A DNA stretch of 64,000 nt from Flexivirga aerilata. GTDB taxonomy: Bacteria; Actinomycetota; Actinomycetes; Actinomycetales; Dermatophilaceae. Location: positions 434,001 through 498,000 of the forward strand of contig NZ_JABENB010000003.1 in assembly GCF_013002715.1 (NCBI RefSeq), given 5' to 3'. Positions 38,540-50,724 of this stretch are shown in pieces (position 1 is the first letter of the stretch; each line of letters opens with the position of its first letter). A model generated the notes under the pieces. It was not told the origin of the DNA. It made no database searches and saw only the letters and a program-made list of their open reading frames with translations. A program made the position numbers and the translations under genes.

Positions 38540-38636
38540 TGAACCGGCGCCCACACCCGACGCTTCCGGGGCGTGCACAGGTCGCGTGCACAGGTCGCGA
38601 CCGTTGCGGGTTGTGCACGGGGCTAGGGCACCTCGA

Positions 38637-39176
38637 TCAGGAGATGACGATCGTGCTGCCCTGGACGGTCGCGGTCTTGGCGGGCAGCGGCTTGCTCGCC
38701 GGACCCTGCAGGACCGAGCCGTCCTTGATGCTGAACTCGCTGCCGTGACAGGGGCACATGATCTTCTCGCCCTGCACCTGCGTGACCGGGCACCCCTGGT
38801 GGGTGCAGATGTTGCTGAACGCCTTGAAGCTGCCGGCGGTCGGCTGGGTGACGACCGCCTTGAGGTCGGCGTCGATCACCCCGCTGCCGACCGGCACCTT
38901 CGAAGTCGGTATGCCGGCAGCCGCGCCCGCCGAGCCGCCCGTGGAAGCACCTGCGCCCGAGCCGCCCGACGCAGCTGCGCCCGCCGAGGACCCGGCCCCG
39001 GCCGATGACCCGGACGAGCCCGATGACCCCGACGAGCCGCAGCCGGTCAGCAGCGCAGCCGCGACCAGGCCGCCGCCGAGGCCGGCTGTGCGCAGCACCA
39101 GCCGCCGTTCGGGCTCCGCGGCGGCGTCGGCGAGGTGGTCCGGGGACTGCGGGGCGTTCTGCGCGCGATCGGTCAT
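38637..39176 (-). CDS. Rieske [2Fe-2S] lipoprotein
   Basis: The 179-residue protein has a twin-arginine-like start (EPERRLVLRTAGLGGG), a hydrophobic helix and the lipobox LTGC with C46 as lipidation site. A 40-residue G/S/A linker leads to a Rieske domain: C124-x-H126 (CTHQGC) and C141-x2-H144 (CPCHGS), with C129 and C143 placed for the structural disulfide. Export with a folded cluster would use the Tat route. The redox partner is not evident; uvrA and uvrC on either side are unrelated. Confidence 0.9.
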   Translation of the reverse strand: MTDRAQNAPQSPDHLADAAAEPERRLVLRTAGLGGGLVAAALLTGCGSSGSSGSSGSSAGAGSSAGAAASGGSGAGASTGGSAGAAAGIPTSKVPVGSGVIDADLKAVVTQPTAGSFKAFSNICTHQGCPVTQVQGEKIMCPCHGSEFSIKDGSVLQGPASKPLPAKTATVQGSTIVIS

Positions 39177-39253
39177 GCACCCATCATGGCCGGTTGACCC
39201 GCCAATCGGGTGCTCGACAACTGCGAGTTTGCTGAGCGGAGGGTGCTGGGCGG

Positions 39254-42442
<3,189 letters not shown>

Positions 42443-42449
42443 GGGATCA

Positions 42450-42455
42450 ATGCTA
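42450..42455 (-). promoter_or_regulatory. -10 box of uvrA (leaderless)
   Basis: TAGCAT on the minus strand ends 7 nt before the GTG at 42442. The region between the divergent uvrA and GH15 genes is only 70 nt. Confidence 0.5.
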
Positions 42456-42500
42456 GGTCCGACCACCGACAGCCCTCCGCGCGAGGCATACCGCTCGGCA

Positions 42501-42506
42501 TACGCT
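42501..42506 (+). promoter_or_regulatory. -10 box of the GH15 gene (leaderless)
   Basis: TACGCT ends 6 nt before the ATG at 42513, with no ribosome site between. Confidence 0.45.
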
Positions 42507-42512
42507 GCCGGG

Positions 42513-44384
42513 ATGAACGCGCCCACGCCGATCGAGGAATACGCGATCATCGGCGACACCGAGACCGCTGCCCTCGTGAGCCGCCAGGGATCCATCGACT
42601 GGCTGTGCCTGCCCCGCTTCGACAGCGCCTCCTGCTTCACCGCTCTGCTCGGCGGTCCCGAGCACGGCCGCTGGTTCCTCGGGCCGGACGGTCCCGCGGA
42701 CAGCCACCGCCGCTACATCGGCCGCTCCTCGGTGCTGGAGACGGTGCACGAGACCGCGACCGGCATCGTCAAGGTCACCGACCTGATGCCGCTCGGGCCG
42801 GACCGCGCCGACATCGTGCGCATCGTCGAGGGGCTCGACGGCGAGGTCGACATGCGGCACGACTTCGTGGTGCGTTTCGACTACGGCCGGATCCGTCCGT
42901 GGATGTCGCACGAGGCCGGGCACGAGGAGGACCACGACGTGCTCGTCGCGATCGCCGGCCCGGACATGCTGCTGCTGCGCGGCAGCCGGCTGCCCCACGC
43001 CGTCGACGGACACCATCAGGACCTGTTCACCGTGCACGCCGGCGAGCGGCTGCAGTTCGACCTGTCGTGGTTCAGCTCCTGGAAGCAGATCCCGCCGCCG
43101 CTGGACATCCCGTCGCGGGTCACCCGCACCATCGAGACGTCGCAGAAATGGGCGTCGCACTCGACCTACGAGGGCCCCTATGCCGACGCCGTCGTCCGCT
43201 CCCTGCTGATCCTGCGACTGCTCACCGACACCCGCCGCGGCGGCATCGTCGCGGCGCCGACGACGAGCCTGCCGGAGGACTTCGGCGGGGTGCGCAACTG
43301 GGACTACCGCTTCTGCTGGCTGCGCGACGCGTCGCTCACCCTGGAGGCGCTGCTCAAGGTGGGTTTCCTGGAGGCGACCAGCCTCTGGCGCGACTGGCTG
43401 GTGCGCGCCATCGCCGGTGACCCCGAGGACATGCAGATCATGTATGCCGTCGACGGCGGCCGCAATCTGCCGGAGCGGGAGCTGACCCACCTGCCCGGCT
43501 ATGCCGACTCGCGCCCGGTCCGCATCGGCAACGGCGCGGTCGACCAGAAGCAGACCGACGTGCTCGGCGAGGTGATGATCGCGCTGCAGATGGCGCGCGA
43601 CCTCGGCATGCCCGAGTCGGAGCACGCCTGGCGGGTGCAGCGCGCGATGGTCGAGGAGCTCGCCGAGCACTGGGACGACCCCGACAACGGCATCTGGGAG
43701 ATCCGCGGCCCGCTGCGGCAGTTCACCCATTCCCGGGTGATGGTGTGGGCCGCGTTCGACCGCGCGGTGCGCGCTGTGGAGGAGCACGGCCTGGACGGCC
43801 CGGTCGACAAGTGGCGCAGGCTGCGCGACCAGGTCCGCGAGGAGGTGCTCACCCAGGGCTTCAACACCGCGGAGAACACCTTCATTCAGCACTACGACAC
43901 CACCGAGGTGGACGCGAGCCTGCTCGTCATACCGCTGGTCGGCTTCCTGCCGGGCGACGACCCGCGCGTGCTCGGCACGATCGAGCGCATCGAGCGCGAC
44001 CTGATGCACGACGGGCTGCTGCTGCGCTACCGCACCGAGGCCGGCGTGGACGGGCTGCCGGGCACCGAGCACCCGTTCCTCGCCTGCAGTTTCTGGCTGG
44101 TCTCGGCGTATGCCGCGGCCGGCCGCCTCGACGAAGCCCACGAGCTGATGAGCAGGCTGCTCGGCCTCGCCAACGACGTCGGGCTGCTCTCGGAGGAGTA
44201 CGACCCGACCGAGCACCGGATGGTCGGCAACTTCCCGCAGGCGTTCAGCCACCTGACGCTCGTCGGCGCCGCGGTGGCGATCGCCGAGGCGGAGGCGCGG
44301 CGCGGGATCTCCCCCGCCCACCGCGACACGACAGAGCGCAGCACCGACGGAAACGATCGAAAGGACGATCATGACGACCGCTGA
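42513..44384 (+). CDS. Glycoside hydrolase family 15 protein (glucoamylase/trehalase-like)
   Basis: The 623-residue protein starts [32 protein letters not shown], the typical N-terminal domain of bacterial GH15 enzymes including actinobacterial trehalases. The (alpha/alpha)6 barrel carries [24 protein letters not shown] and the catalytic-end motif [19 protein letters not shown]. No signal peptide, so it works in the cytoplasm, probably on trehalose or small alpha-glucans. It starts a run of four tightly spaced genes; the MBL gene overlaps its end by 14 nt. Confidence 0.93.
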   Translation: MNAPTPIEEYAIIGDTETAALVSRQGSIDWLCLPRFDSASCFTALLGGPEHGRWFLGPDGPADSHRRYIGRSSVLETVHETATGIVKVTDLMPLGPDRADIVRIVEGLDGEVDMRHDFVVRFDYGRIRPWMSHEAGHEEDHDVLVAIAGPDMLLLRGSRLPHAVDGHHQDLFTVHAGERLQFDLSWFSSWKQIPPPLDIPSRVTRTIETSQKWASHSTYEGPYADAVVRSLLILRLLTDTRRGGIVAAPTTSLPEDFGGVRNWDYRFCWLRDASLTLEALLKVGFLEATSLWRDWLVRAIAGDPEDMQIMYAVDGGRNLPERELTHLPGYADSRPVRIGNGAVDQKQTDVLGEVMIALQMARDLGMPESEHAWRVQRAMVEELAEHWDDPDNGIWEIRGPLRQFTHSRVMVWAAFDRAVRAVEEHGLDGPVDKWRRLRDQVREEVLTQGFNTAENTFIQHYDTTEVDASLLVIPLVGFLPGDDPRVLGTIERIERDLMHDGLLLRYRTEAGVDGLPGTEHPFLACSFWLVSAYAAAGRLDEAHELMSRLLGLANDVGLLSEEYDPTEHRMVGNFPQAFSHLTLVGAAVAIAEAEARRGISPAHRDTTERSTDGNDRKDDHDDR

Positions 44385-45048
44385 CCCCTATGACGGCAAC
44401 GTCACCCCCGGAGACGCGCCGGCCGGCCGGGACCTCGGCGTCGCCCGGCTGACCAAACTCAGCGTCTCCGGCATGCACAACAACGTCTACCTGCTGACCG
44501 ACGCCGCGACCGGCGAATCCCTGCTGGTCGACGCGGCGAACGACTGGCCGGCGATCGCCGCGATGATCGACGCGGACGGCGGGACGGTCACCCAGATCGC
44601 GACCACGCACCGGCACGCCGATCACACCGGCGCGCTCGCCGAGGCCGTCGCGGCGACCGGGGCGCGCACCCTGGCCGGCGCCGACGACGCCGGCGAGTTG
44701 CCGGTCCCGGTCGACGTGCCGCTGTCGGACGGCGACACCGTGCAGGTGGGAGGGCTGACGCTCGACGTCATACATCTGCGCGGGCACACGCCCGGGTCGA
44801 TCGCGCTCGCGATCACCGATGCCGACGGCCGGCGGCACCTGCTCACCGGCGACTCGCTGTTCCCCGGTGGCGTGGGTGCGACCGACCACTACGACTACCA
44901 GTCGTTCCCGCAGCTGATCGACGACGTCGAGCGCCGGATCTTCGGGCGCTACGACGACAGCACGTGGATCTATCCTGGCCACGGCAACGACACGACTCTC
45001 GGCGCCGAGCGCCCGCAGCTGCAGGAGTGGCGCGCCCGGGGGTGGTGA
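44371..45048 (+). CDS. Metallo-beta-lactamase fold hydrolase
   Basis: A 225-residue MBL-fold enzyme with the zinc motif T-H80-x-H82-x-D84-H85 (THRHADHTG), then RGHTPGS and YPGHGNDT supplying further ligands. This is the glyoxalase II-like branch acting on thioesters or phosphoesters, so the substrate is open. AAAGGA precedes the ATG, and the gene starts 14 nt inside GH15. It has no export signal. Confidence 0.88.
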   Translation: MTTADPYDGNVTPGDAPAGRDLGVARLTKLSVSGMHNNVYLLTDAATGESLLVDAANDWPAIAAMIDADGGTVTQIATTHRHADHTGALAEAVAATGARTLAGADDAGELPVPVDVPLSDGDTVQVGGLTLDVIHLRGHTPGSIALAITDADGRRHLLTGDSLFPGGVGATDHYDYQSFPQLIDDVERRIFGRYDDSTWIYPGHGNDTTLGAERPQLQEWRARGW

Positions 45049-45062
45049 GTGCGCGAAGGGGG

Positions 45063-45839
45063 ATGAAGGTGTTTGATGGCTCGGTGATTGATGACCTGGC
45101 CGGAGCAACTACGGCAATTGTTGACGTGGGGGTGACCGGCCTCTGGTCCGGCCCGAACGCGCCCCGCTCGGTCGACGCGCCGTTGACCGCGGACGCACCC
45201 GACCATGACCGCTGGCTGGACTCCCTCGACGCCGCGCCGGCGCGCGAGGACAGCCGGCACGGTCTCTACGGCCGCTACGACTCCGAGGTGCTGCGCGGCG
45301 AGCCGGTGGTGATCGCCGAGCGCGGCCCGGACGGCTGGAGCAGGGTGATCTGTCCGTGGCAGCCCAGCCACAAGGACAGCACCGGCTACCCGGGCTACGT
45401 CCGCACCGCCCACCTGCGCGAGGTGGGCGGCGTGCCCACCGACGAGCCCGCCACGGATCGCGCGTTCAGCCGCGAGGCTCTGCTCGCCGAGGCCCGTCGT
45501 CACATCGGGCTGGCCTACCTGTGGGGTGGCATCTCGCCCGCCGGGCTGGACTGCTCCGGCCTGGTGCACTACGCGTGCCGCACGCTCGGGTTGCTGGTGC
45601 CGCGCGACGCCGGCGACCAATACCTCGCGTGCGACGACATCCCGGTCGAGGACGCCGAGCCGGGTGACCTCTACTTCTTCGCCCACCCCGACAAGCCGAT
45701 CCACCACGTCGGCATCGCGACCGGAGGCGGCCGGCTGCTGCACGCCCCGTCCACCGGACAGGTCGTCGTCGAGGAGGAGATCCCCGAGGCGCGCCTTCGC
45801 ACGCTGGTCGCCGCAGGACGCATCAAGCCACTTCGGTGA
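45063..45839 (+). CDS. NlpC/P60 peptidase without signal peptide (muropeptide-recycling type)
   Basis: The 258-residue product has two SH3-like segments (about 15-120) and a C-terminal NlpC/P60 domain with C164 (GLDCSGLVHY), H215 (HHVGIA) and H227 as likely triad. The arrangement resembles YkfC-type dipeptidyl endopeptidases that cut gamma-D-Glu-diamino-acid bonds in recycled cell-wall peptides. No signal peptide is seen. Start choice is uncertain: ATG 45063 sits directly on AAGGGGG, GTG 45069 has better spacing, and GTG 45045 overlaps the MBL stop. Confidence 0.85.
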   Translation: MKVFDGSVIDDLAGATTAIVDVGVTGLWSGPNAPRSVDAPLTADAPDHDRWLDSLDAAPAREDSRHGLYGRYDSEVLRGEPVVIAERGPDGWSRVICPWQPSHKDSTGYPGYVRTAHLREVGGVPTDEPATDRAFSREALLAEARRHIGLAYLWGGISPAGLDCSGLVHYACRTLGLLVPRDAGDQYLACDDIPVEDAEPGDLYFFAHPDKPIHHVGIATGGGRLLHAPSTGQVVVEEEIPEARLRTLVAAGRIKPLR

Positions 45840-46747
45840 GCACCGGCCGGCCGTCGAGCAGCGGCGCGGGGACGATCGTCCCCGCGCCGCTGCTCGTGCT
45901 GGGCGGCATCGTCTCGGTGCAGTTCGGCGGAGCGCTCGCGAGCACCCTGCTGCCGCTGGTCGGCGTCGCCGGCTCGGTCGCGCTCAGGCTGGTGCTCGGC
46001 GCCGCCATACTGCTTGCCTGGGCGCGGCCGTCGTTCCGCGGCCGGGACCGCGCGGACTGGGCCACCGTCGGCGCGTATGCCGCAGCGCTCGGCGCGATGA
46101 ATCTCTGCTTCTACGGCGCACTCTCCCGGCTGCCGATCGGTGTCGCCGTCACCGTGGAGTTCGTCGGGCCGCTCGTGCTGTCGGCGGCATTGTCGCGGCA
46201 GCGCCGCGACCTGCTGGCGGTGGGCTGCGCGGCGATCGGCGTGGTGCTGGTGTCGGGTGCGCTGTCGACCGACCTGGGCTCGCTGGACCTGGTCGGCATC
46301 GGGCTCGGTCTCGCCGCGGGTGCCTGCTGGGCGGCATACATCATCACCTCGGGCCGCACCGGGCAGCGGTTCGACGGTCTCGACGGACTGGCGATCGCGA
46401 TGGTGCTGGCCGGGTCGGTCGTCCTCCCGTTCGGCGTATTCGAAGCCGGCACAGCGGTGTTCAGCGGCGAGGCACTCCTCAAGGGCGTCGGCATCGCAGT
46501 GCTCTCGTCGGTGCTGCCCTATTCGCTGGAGCTCATCGCACTGCGCCGCCTGCCGGCGAACGTCTTCGGCATCCTGCTCTCGCTGGAGCCGGCGGTTGCC
46601 GCGCTCGCCGGACTGCTGGTGCTCGGGCAGCGGCTCTCCCCCGACAAGCTGCTCGGCCTGGCCCTCGTCGTCGGCGCGAGCGTGATCATCCTGGGTGCGC
46701 GGCGCCCCGGGCCGGGCCGGGACGAGACGGGTCTTCGGGACGTATGA
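45836..46747 (+). CDS. EamA/DMT family transporter (RhtA-like exporter)
   Basis: The 303-residue membrane protein has ten hydrophobic segments and two EamA repeats; the second ends GLALVVGASVIILGA. It resembles RhtA-type exporters of amino acids. The GTG overlaps the stop of the peptidase gene, so uptake or export of products linked to that enzyme is possible. Codons 7-20 (SSSGAGTIVPAPLL) are written on a perfect 42-bp palindrome that lies ahead of the first membrane helix. Confidence 0.9.
   Translation: MSTGRPSSSGAGTIVPAPLLVLGGIVSVQFGGALASTLLPLVGVAGSVALRLVLGAAILLAWARPSFRGRDRADWATVGAYAAALGAMNLCFYGALSRLPIGVAVTVEFVGPLVLSAALSRQRRDLLAVGCAAIGVVLVSGALSTDLGSLDLVGIGLGLAAGACWAAYIITSGRTGQRFDGLDGLAIAMVLAGSVVLPFGVFEAGTAVFSGEALLKGVGIAVLSSVLPYSLELIALRRLPANVFGILLSLEPAVAALAGLLVLGQRLSPDKLLGLALVVGASVIILGARRPGPGRDETGLRDV
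45855..45896. repeat. Perfect 42-bp palindrome inside the EamA coding start
   Basis: Every base from 45855 pairs with its partner up to 45896; the centre is GACGATCGTC. The arms are 21 bp with no loop and about 80% G+C. It begins 19 nt after the GTG start. An unbroken palindrome of this length in a coding region is rare and would form a strong mRNA hairpin. Confidence 0.9.
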
Positions 46748-46781
46748 CGACGCGTGTGACGATGAGTGTGGCGATGCGCCG

Positions 46782-46787
46782 TACCAT
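46782..46787 (+). promoter_or_regulatory. -10 box of the tartrate/malate dehydrogenase-like gene (leaderless)
   Basis: TACCAT ends 6 nt before the ATG at 46794, with no ribosome site. Confidence 0.45.
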
Positions 46788-46793
46788 CGCCGG

Positions 46794-47849
46794 ATGACCG
46801 ACAGCTACACGATCGACGTCATCCCCGGCGACGGGATCGGCCAGGAGGTCATCCCCGCCGCGACGGCCTGCCTCGACCTGGTCGCCGAGCGCCACGGCTT
46901 CGCGCTCCACTGGCGCGACCGCGAATGGGGTTCTGATTACTACAGATCCACCGGTCGCATGCTGCCGGTCGACGGGCTGGAGCAGCTCTCGACGGGCGAC
47001 GCGGTCTTCCTCGGCGCGGTCGGCGACGTGGACATCCCGGACGACGTCACGCTGTGGGGGCTGCTGATCCCGATTCGGCGCGAGTTCGAGCAGTACATCA
47101 ACCTGCGGCCCAACCGCACGCTGCCCGGCGTCCCGTCACCCCTCGCCGGGGACCGTCAGCTCGACGTGCTGGTCGTGCGCGAGAACGTCGAGGGCGAATA
47201 CTCCGAGATCGGTGGCCGCTTCCGGCGCGGCCGGCCCGACGAATTCGCGCTCCAGGAGGCCGTTTTCACCCGCCAGGGCATCGCACGGGTGACGCGCTTC
47301 GCCGCGGAGCTGGCCGCCGGGCGCACGGGCCGGCTGGTGTCGGCGACCAAGTCCAACGGCATCATCCACACCATGCCGTTCTGGGACGAGGTGGTGCGCG
47401 AGACCGCGGCCGACTTCCCGGGCGTGACCGTGGACAAGGTGCTGATCGACGCTCTCGCCGCGCGGGTGGTGTCGGCGCCGGAGAGCCTCGACGTGATCGT
47501 CGCGTCCAACCTCTTCGGCGACATCCTCTCCGACCTCGCGGCCGCGGTCGCCGGCTCGCTCGGGGTGGCCCCGAGCGCCAACCTCAACCCCGAGCGCGAG
47601 CACCCGTCGCTGTTCGAGCCGGTGCACGGCAGCGCACCCGACATCGCCGGGAAGGGCTGGGCCAACCCGGTGGCGGCCATCTGGGCCGGCGCGATGATGC
47701 TGCGTCACCTCGGCCGCCCGGAGGCCGCCGACGACCTGGAGTCCGCCTTCGGCGCGGTCCTCGCGGGCGGCACCCGCACCCGCGACCTCGGCGGCTCGGC
47801 GAGCACCGGCGACTTCACCGAGGCGGTGCTGGTCGCACTGCGGGGCTGA
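46794..47849 (+). CDS. Tartrate/D-malate dehydrogenase-like enzyme of the isopropylmalate dehydrogenase family
   Basis: The 351-residue protein has IPGDGIGQEVIPAA at the start, substrate residues in YINLRPNRTLPGVPSPL and VRENVEGEYSEIGG, and the metal/NAD end LFEPVHGSAPDIAGKGWANP. LWGLLIPIRREFEQYINLRP points to the tartrate/D-malate branch rather than LeuB or Icd. The likely reaction is NAD-dependent oxidative decarboxylation of a 2-hydroxy acid. It is the last plus-strand gene before the ectoine-like cluster; the convergent 64-nt gap has no clear terminator. Confidence 0.85.
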   Translation: MTDSYTIDVIPGDGIGQEVIPAATACLDLVAERHGFALHWRDREWGSDYYRSTGRMLPVDGLEQLSTGDAVFLGAVGDVDIPDDVTLWGLLIPIRREFEQYINLRPNRTLPGVPSPLAGDRQLDVLVVRENVEGEYSEIGGRFRRGRPDEFALQEAVFTRQGIARVTRFAAELAAGRTGRLVSATKSNGIIHTMPFWDEVVRETAADFPGVTVDKVLIDALAARVVSAPESLDVIVASNLFGDILSDLAAAVAGSLGVAPSANLNPEREHPSLFEPVHGSAPDIAGKGWANPVAAIWAGAMMLRHLGRPEAADDLESAFGAVLAGGTRTRDLGGSASTGDFTEAVLVALRG

Positions 47850-47913
47850 CGGTCGCAGCTCGCCGCAGTGCAGCTAGTGCAGCTCAGCGCCGACCGGCTC
47901 GGGTCAACTCAGC

Positions 47914-49368
47914 TCAGCCTCGCCGCCGGCCGCGAGTGCCGAGTTCCCTTGAGACGTCACGGATTCCGGAGACGTTGTGGATGCCGGCGCGGTCGCGTTC
48001 GCGCTCGGCGTCCGCAGGCACGGGCTCCGGTTCCTGGCACGGGATCGACCGGCCGCGCAGCGACGCTCCGGCTGTCTCCGGCACCTTCACCAGCGCGATC
48101 ATGCCGACGACCATCGCCAGCATCATGTAGAAGGCCGGCATGTAGCGGTTGCCGGTCCAGCTGACCAGCGCGTCGTCGACCGACGCCACCGTGCCACCGA
48201 AGGCAGCCGTGGCGACGTTGTAGCCGATCGCCATACCGGCGTAGCGCACGTGCGCCGGGAACATCGCCGGGAAGGTCGCGGAGATCGTGCCGAGCTGCGG
48301 CAGGAAGACCAGCCCGAGGATGGTGAAGCCGGCGATCGCGCCGAGCAGCCCCTGACCCATCAGCCAGAAGCACGGCAGGGCCAGCACGAAGATCGCGGTC
48401 AGCGAGAACCACCACATCGGTTTGCGGCCGACCCGGTCCGACATCGCGCCCGCGATCCAGATCAGCGCCATCATCACCAGCTGCCCGATCAGCACCACAA
48501 TGTCCGACTGCGTGCTGGAGATGCCGAGCGAGGAGCTCATGTAGGTCGGCATGTAGGTCAGCAGCGTGTAGTCGGCGATGTTGAGCGCGATCACCAGACC
48601 GAACAGTTTGAGGATCGGCTGCCAGTACTGCTGCAGCAGGTCGCGCAGCGCACCGGTGGCCGCCTGCTCGGTCTGCTGCTTGTCCTCGAGCTCGCGGAAG
48701 ACCGGGGTGTCCTCCATGCGGGTCCGCAGATAGAGACCGACCAGGCCGAGCGGCAGCCCGATGAGGAACGGGATGCGCCAGCCCCAGGAGTTCATCGCCG
48801 ACTCGTCGAGGGTGGCCCGCAGGATCAGCGTGATGACGATGCCGCCGCTGAAGCCGAGGAGAGTGCCGAACTCCAGGAACGACCCCCAGAAGCCGCGTCG
48901 CTTGTCGGGGGCGTACTCGGCCATGAAGGTGGCGGCGCCGCCATACTCCCCGCCGGTGGAGAAGCCCTGCACCACGCGCAGCACGATCAGCGCGATGGGC
49001 GCCCAGATGCCGATGTTGTCGTAGCTCGGGATACAGCCGACGAGGAAGGTGCCGACCGCCATCAGGATGATCGTCAGCGCCATCACCCGGTTGCGGCCGA
49101 TGCGGTCGCCGATCGGGCCCCAGAAGATGCCGCCGAGCGGACGCAGCACGAACGACACCGCGTAGACGAGCAGGGTGGCCAGCTGGCCGTAGCGGCCGGG
49201 GAAGAAGTTGGTCGTCAACTCGGCGACCAGATAGGCGTAGACGCCGTAGTCGTACCACTCGGTGGCGTTGCCGATCATCGAGGCGCCGACCGCGCGGCGC
49301 AGGGTCTTGGTGTCGACCGGTTGGTCCGGGGTGCCCGGCTGGTCCGACACGGTTCCTTGTGCTGACAT
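47914..49368 (-). CDS. MHS-family MFS transporter (ProP/osmolyte- or organic-acid-type symporter)
   Basis: The 484-residue protein has 12 membrane helices and the MHS signatures GNATEWYDYGVYAY, GPIGDRIGRNRVMAL and GFSTGGEYGGAATFMAEYAP. MHS transporters take up betaine, proline, ectoine or organic acids with protons. The ATG at 49368 has AAGGAGG 5 nt upstream. It follows the aminotransferase gene by 33 nt on the same strand, so it is in the operon behind operator 1. A ~40-residue charged tail ends it. Uptake of ectoine-like solutes is an inference from the cluster. Confidence 0.9.
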   Translation of the reverse strand: MSAQGTVSDQPGTPDQPVDTKTLRRAVGASMIGNATEWYDYGVYAYLVAELTTNFFPGRYGQLATLLVYAVSFVLRPLGGIFWGPIGDRIGRNRVMALTIILMAVGTFLVGCIPSYDNIGIWAPIALIVLRVVQGFSTGGEYGGAATFMAEYAPDKRRGFWGSFLEFGTLLGFSGGIVITLILRATLDESAMNSWGWRIPFLIGLPLGLVGLYLRTRMEDTPVFRELEDKQQTEQAATGALRDLLQQYWQPILKLFGLVIALNIADYTLLTYMPTYMSSSLGISSTQSDIVVLIGQLVMMALIWIAGAMSDRVGRKPMWWFSLTAIFVLALPCFWLMGQGLLGAIAGFTILGLVFLPQLGTISATFPAMFPAHVRYAGMAIGYNVATAAFGGTVASVDDALVSWTGNRYMPAFYMMLAMVVGMIALVKVPETAGASLRGRSIPCQEPEPVPADAERERDRAGIHNVSGIRDVSRELGTRGRRRG

Positions 49369-49401
49369 GTGCTCCTCCTTGAGCATCCGCGGGCGAAGAG
49401 A

Positions 49402-50667
49402 TCAGTCGGTGCCGCCACCCAGCACGGAGTCGACCGACTCCGACCACAGCGCAGCGGCCTCGTCCACCTCCTGTTCGCTCACCACGAGTGCGGGGATGAA
49501 ACGCACGACCTCGCCGTACGGGCCGCAGGTGAGCAGCAACAGCCCCCGCCGCGCCGCCTCCTGCTGCACGGCAGCCGCCGTCTCACCGTCGGGTTCGCCA
49601 CTCGCAGAACGGAATTCGTTGCCGATCATCAGGCCCATCCCGCGCACGTCGTGTATGCCGTCATACCCGCTCGCGGTCCGGCGCAATCGCCCGATCAGCT
49701 GCTCGCCGCGCTCGGCGGCGTTGGCCACCAGCTTCTCGTCCTCGATGACGTCGAGCGTCGCGATCGCCGCGGCGCAGGCGACGGCGTTGGCGCCGTACGT
49801 GCCGCCCTGCGACCCGGGCCACACCCGGTCCATCAGCTCCGCAGGGGCGGCGATGCCGGAGAGCGGGAAGCCCGACCCGATGCCCTTGGCGGTGACCAGG
49901 ATGTCCGGCGTCACGCCGAAGTGCTCGTGCGCCCAGAAGCGGCCGGTGCGCCCCCAACCGGTCTGCACCTCGTCGAGGATCAGGAGGATCCCGTGCCGGT
50001 CGGCCCGCTCGCGCAGGCCGGCGAGGAAATCGGGGTTGGCCGGCACATAGCCGCCCTCGCCGAGCACCGGCTCGACGAGGAACGCCGCGGTCTCGTCCGG
50101 CGCGGTGAGCGTCTGCAGGGCGAAGTCGAGCTCCTTCAGGGCAAAATCCGTCGCCTGCTCGACGCTCCACCCGTAGTGCGTCGGGTTCGGGAACGGCGCG
50201 ACGTGCACCCCACCCATCAGCGGCGAAAAGCCTGCGCTGTAGCGGGTGTTCGAGGTCGTCATGGTGGCGGTAGCCACCGTGCGGCCGTGGAAACCGCCGT
50301 GGAAGACCATGATGTTGGGGCGGCCCGTCGCCTGCCGGGCGAGCCGCAGCGCCGCCTCGATCGCCTCCGAGCCGGAGTTGGCGAAGAACAACCGGTCCAG
50401 CTCAGGTGGCAGCACCTCCCCGAGCCGCTCGGTGAGGGTGAGCAGCGGCCGGTGCATGACGGTCGTGTACTGCGCGTGGATCAGCCTGCCGACCTGCTCC
50501 TGCGCGGCGGCCACCACCCGCGGGTGGCAGTGGCCGGTGCTGGTGACACCGATCCCCGCGGTGAAGTCGAGATATCGGCGGCCGTCCTCGTCATACAGGT
50601 TGACGCCCTCGCCGTGGTCGGCGAGGACTGGGGTCGCCTGTTTCAGTGCGCCGGAAAGCTCAGTCAT
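49402..50667 (-). CDS. Class III aminotransferase (DoeD-like diaminobutyrate transaminase candidate)
   Basis: The 421-residue PLP enzyme has the class III features FHGGFHGRTVATATMT, LILDEVQTGWGRTG and PLP lysine in LVTAKGIGSGFPLSG. By sequence it is a GABA/ornithine-type omega-aminotransferase. In ectoine degradation a class III enzyme converts 2,4-diaminobutyrate to aspartate semialdehyde. ATG 50667 has AGGCGG before it; the GntR palindrome lies 18-31 nt upstream. The semialdehyde dehydrogenase is divergently transcribed from the same region. Confidence 0.9.
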   Translation of the reverse strand: MTELSGALKQATPVLADHGEGVNLYDEDGRRYLDFTAGIGVTSTGHCHPRVVAAAQEQVGRLIHAQYTTVMHRPLLTLTERLGEVLPPELDRLFFANSGSEAIEAALRLARQATGRPNIMVFHGGFHGRTVATATMTTSNTRYSAGFSPLMGGVHVAPFPNPTHYGWSVEQATDFALKELDFALQTLTAPDETAAFLVEPVLGEGGYVPANPDFLAGLRERADRHGILLILDEVQTGWGRTGRFWAHEHFGVTPDILVTAKGIGSGFPLSGIAAPAELMDRVWPGSQGGTYGANAVACAAAIATLDVIEDEKLVANAAERGEQLIGRLRRTASGYDGIHDVRGMGLMIGNEFRSASGEPDGETAAAVQQEAARRGLLLLTCGPYGEVVRFIPALVVSEQEVDEAAALWSESVDSVLGGGTD

Positions 50668-50684
50668 GAATCCGCCTCTTGGTA

Positions 50685-50698
50685 GATTGTCGACAATC
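50685..50698. promoter_or_regulatory. Palindromic operator 1 (predicted GntR site)
   Basis: GATTGTCGACAATC is a perfect 14-bp palindrome in the 57-nt region between the divergent aminotransferase and aldehyde dehydrogenase genes. A near-identical copy lies at 56632. TTGT..ACAA fits the half-site style of FCD-type GntR regulators. Confidence 0.7.
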
Positions 50699-50724
50699 AG
50701 ATTAGCGCACACGGGAGCTTTCAC

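Noticed and set aside
42443-42512. LexA box between uvrA and GH15
   Set aside because: No TCGAAC-N4-GTTCGA-like palindrome is present in the 70-nt gap.
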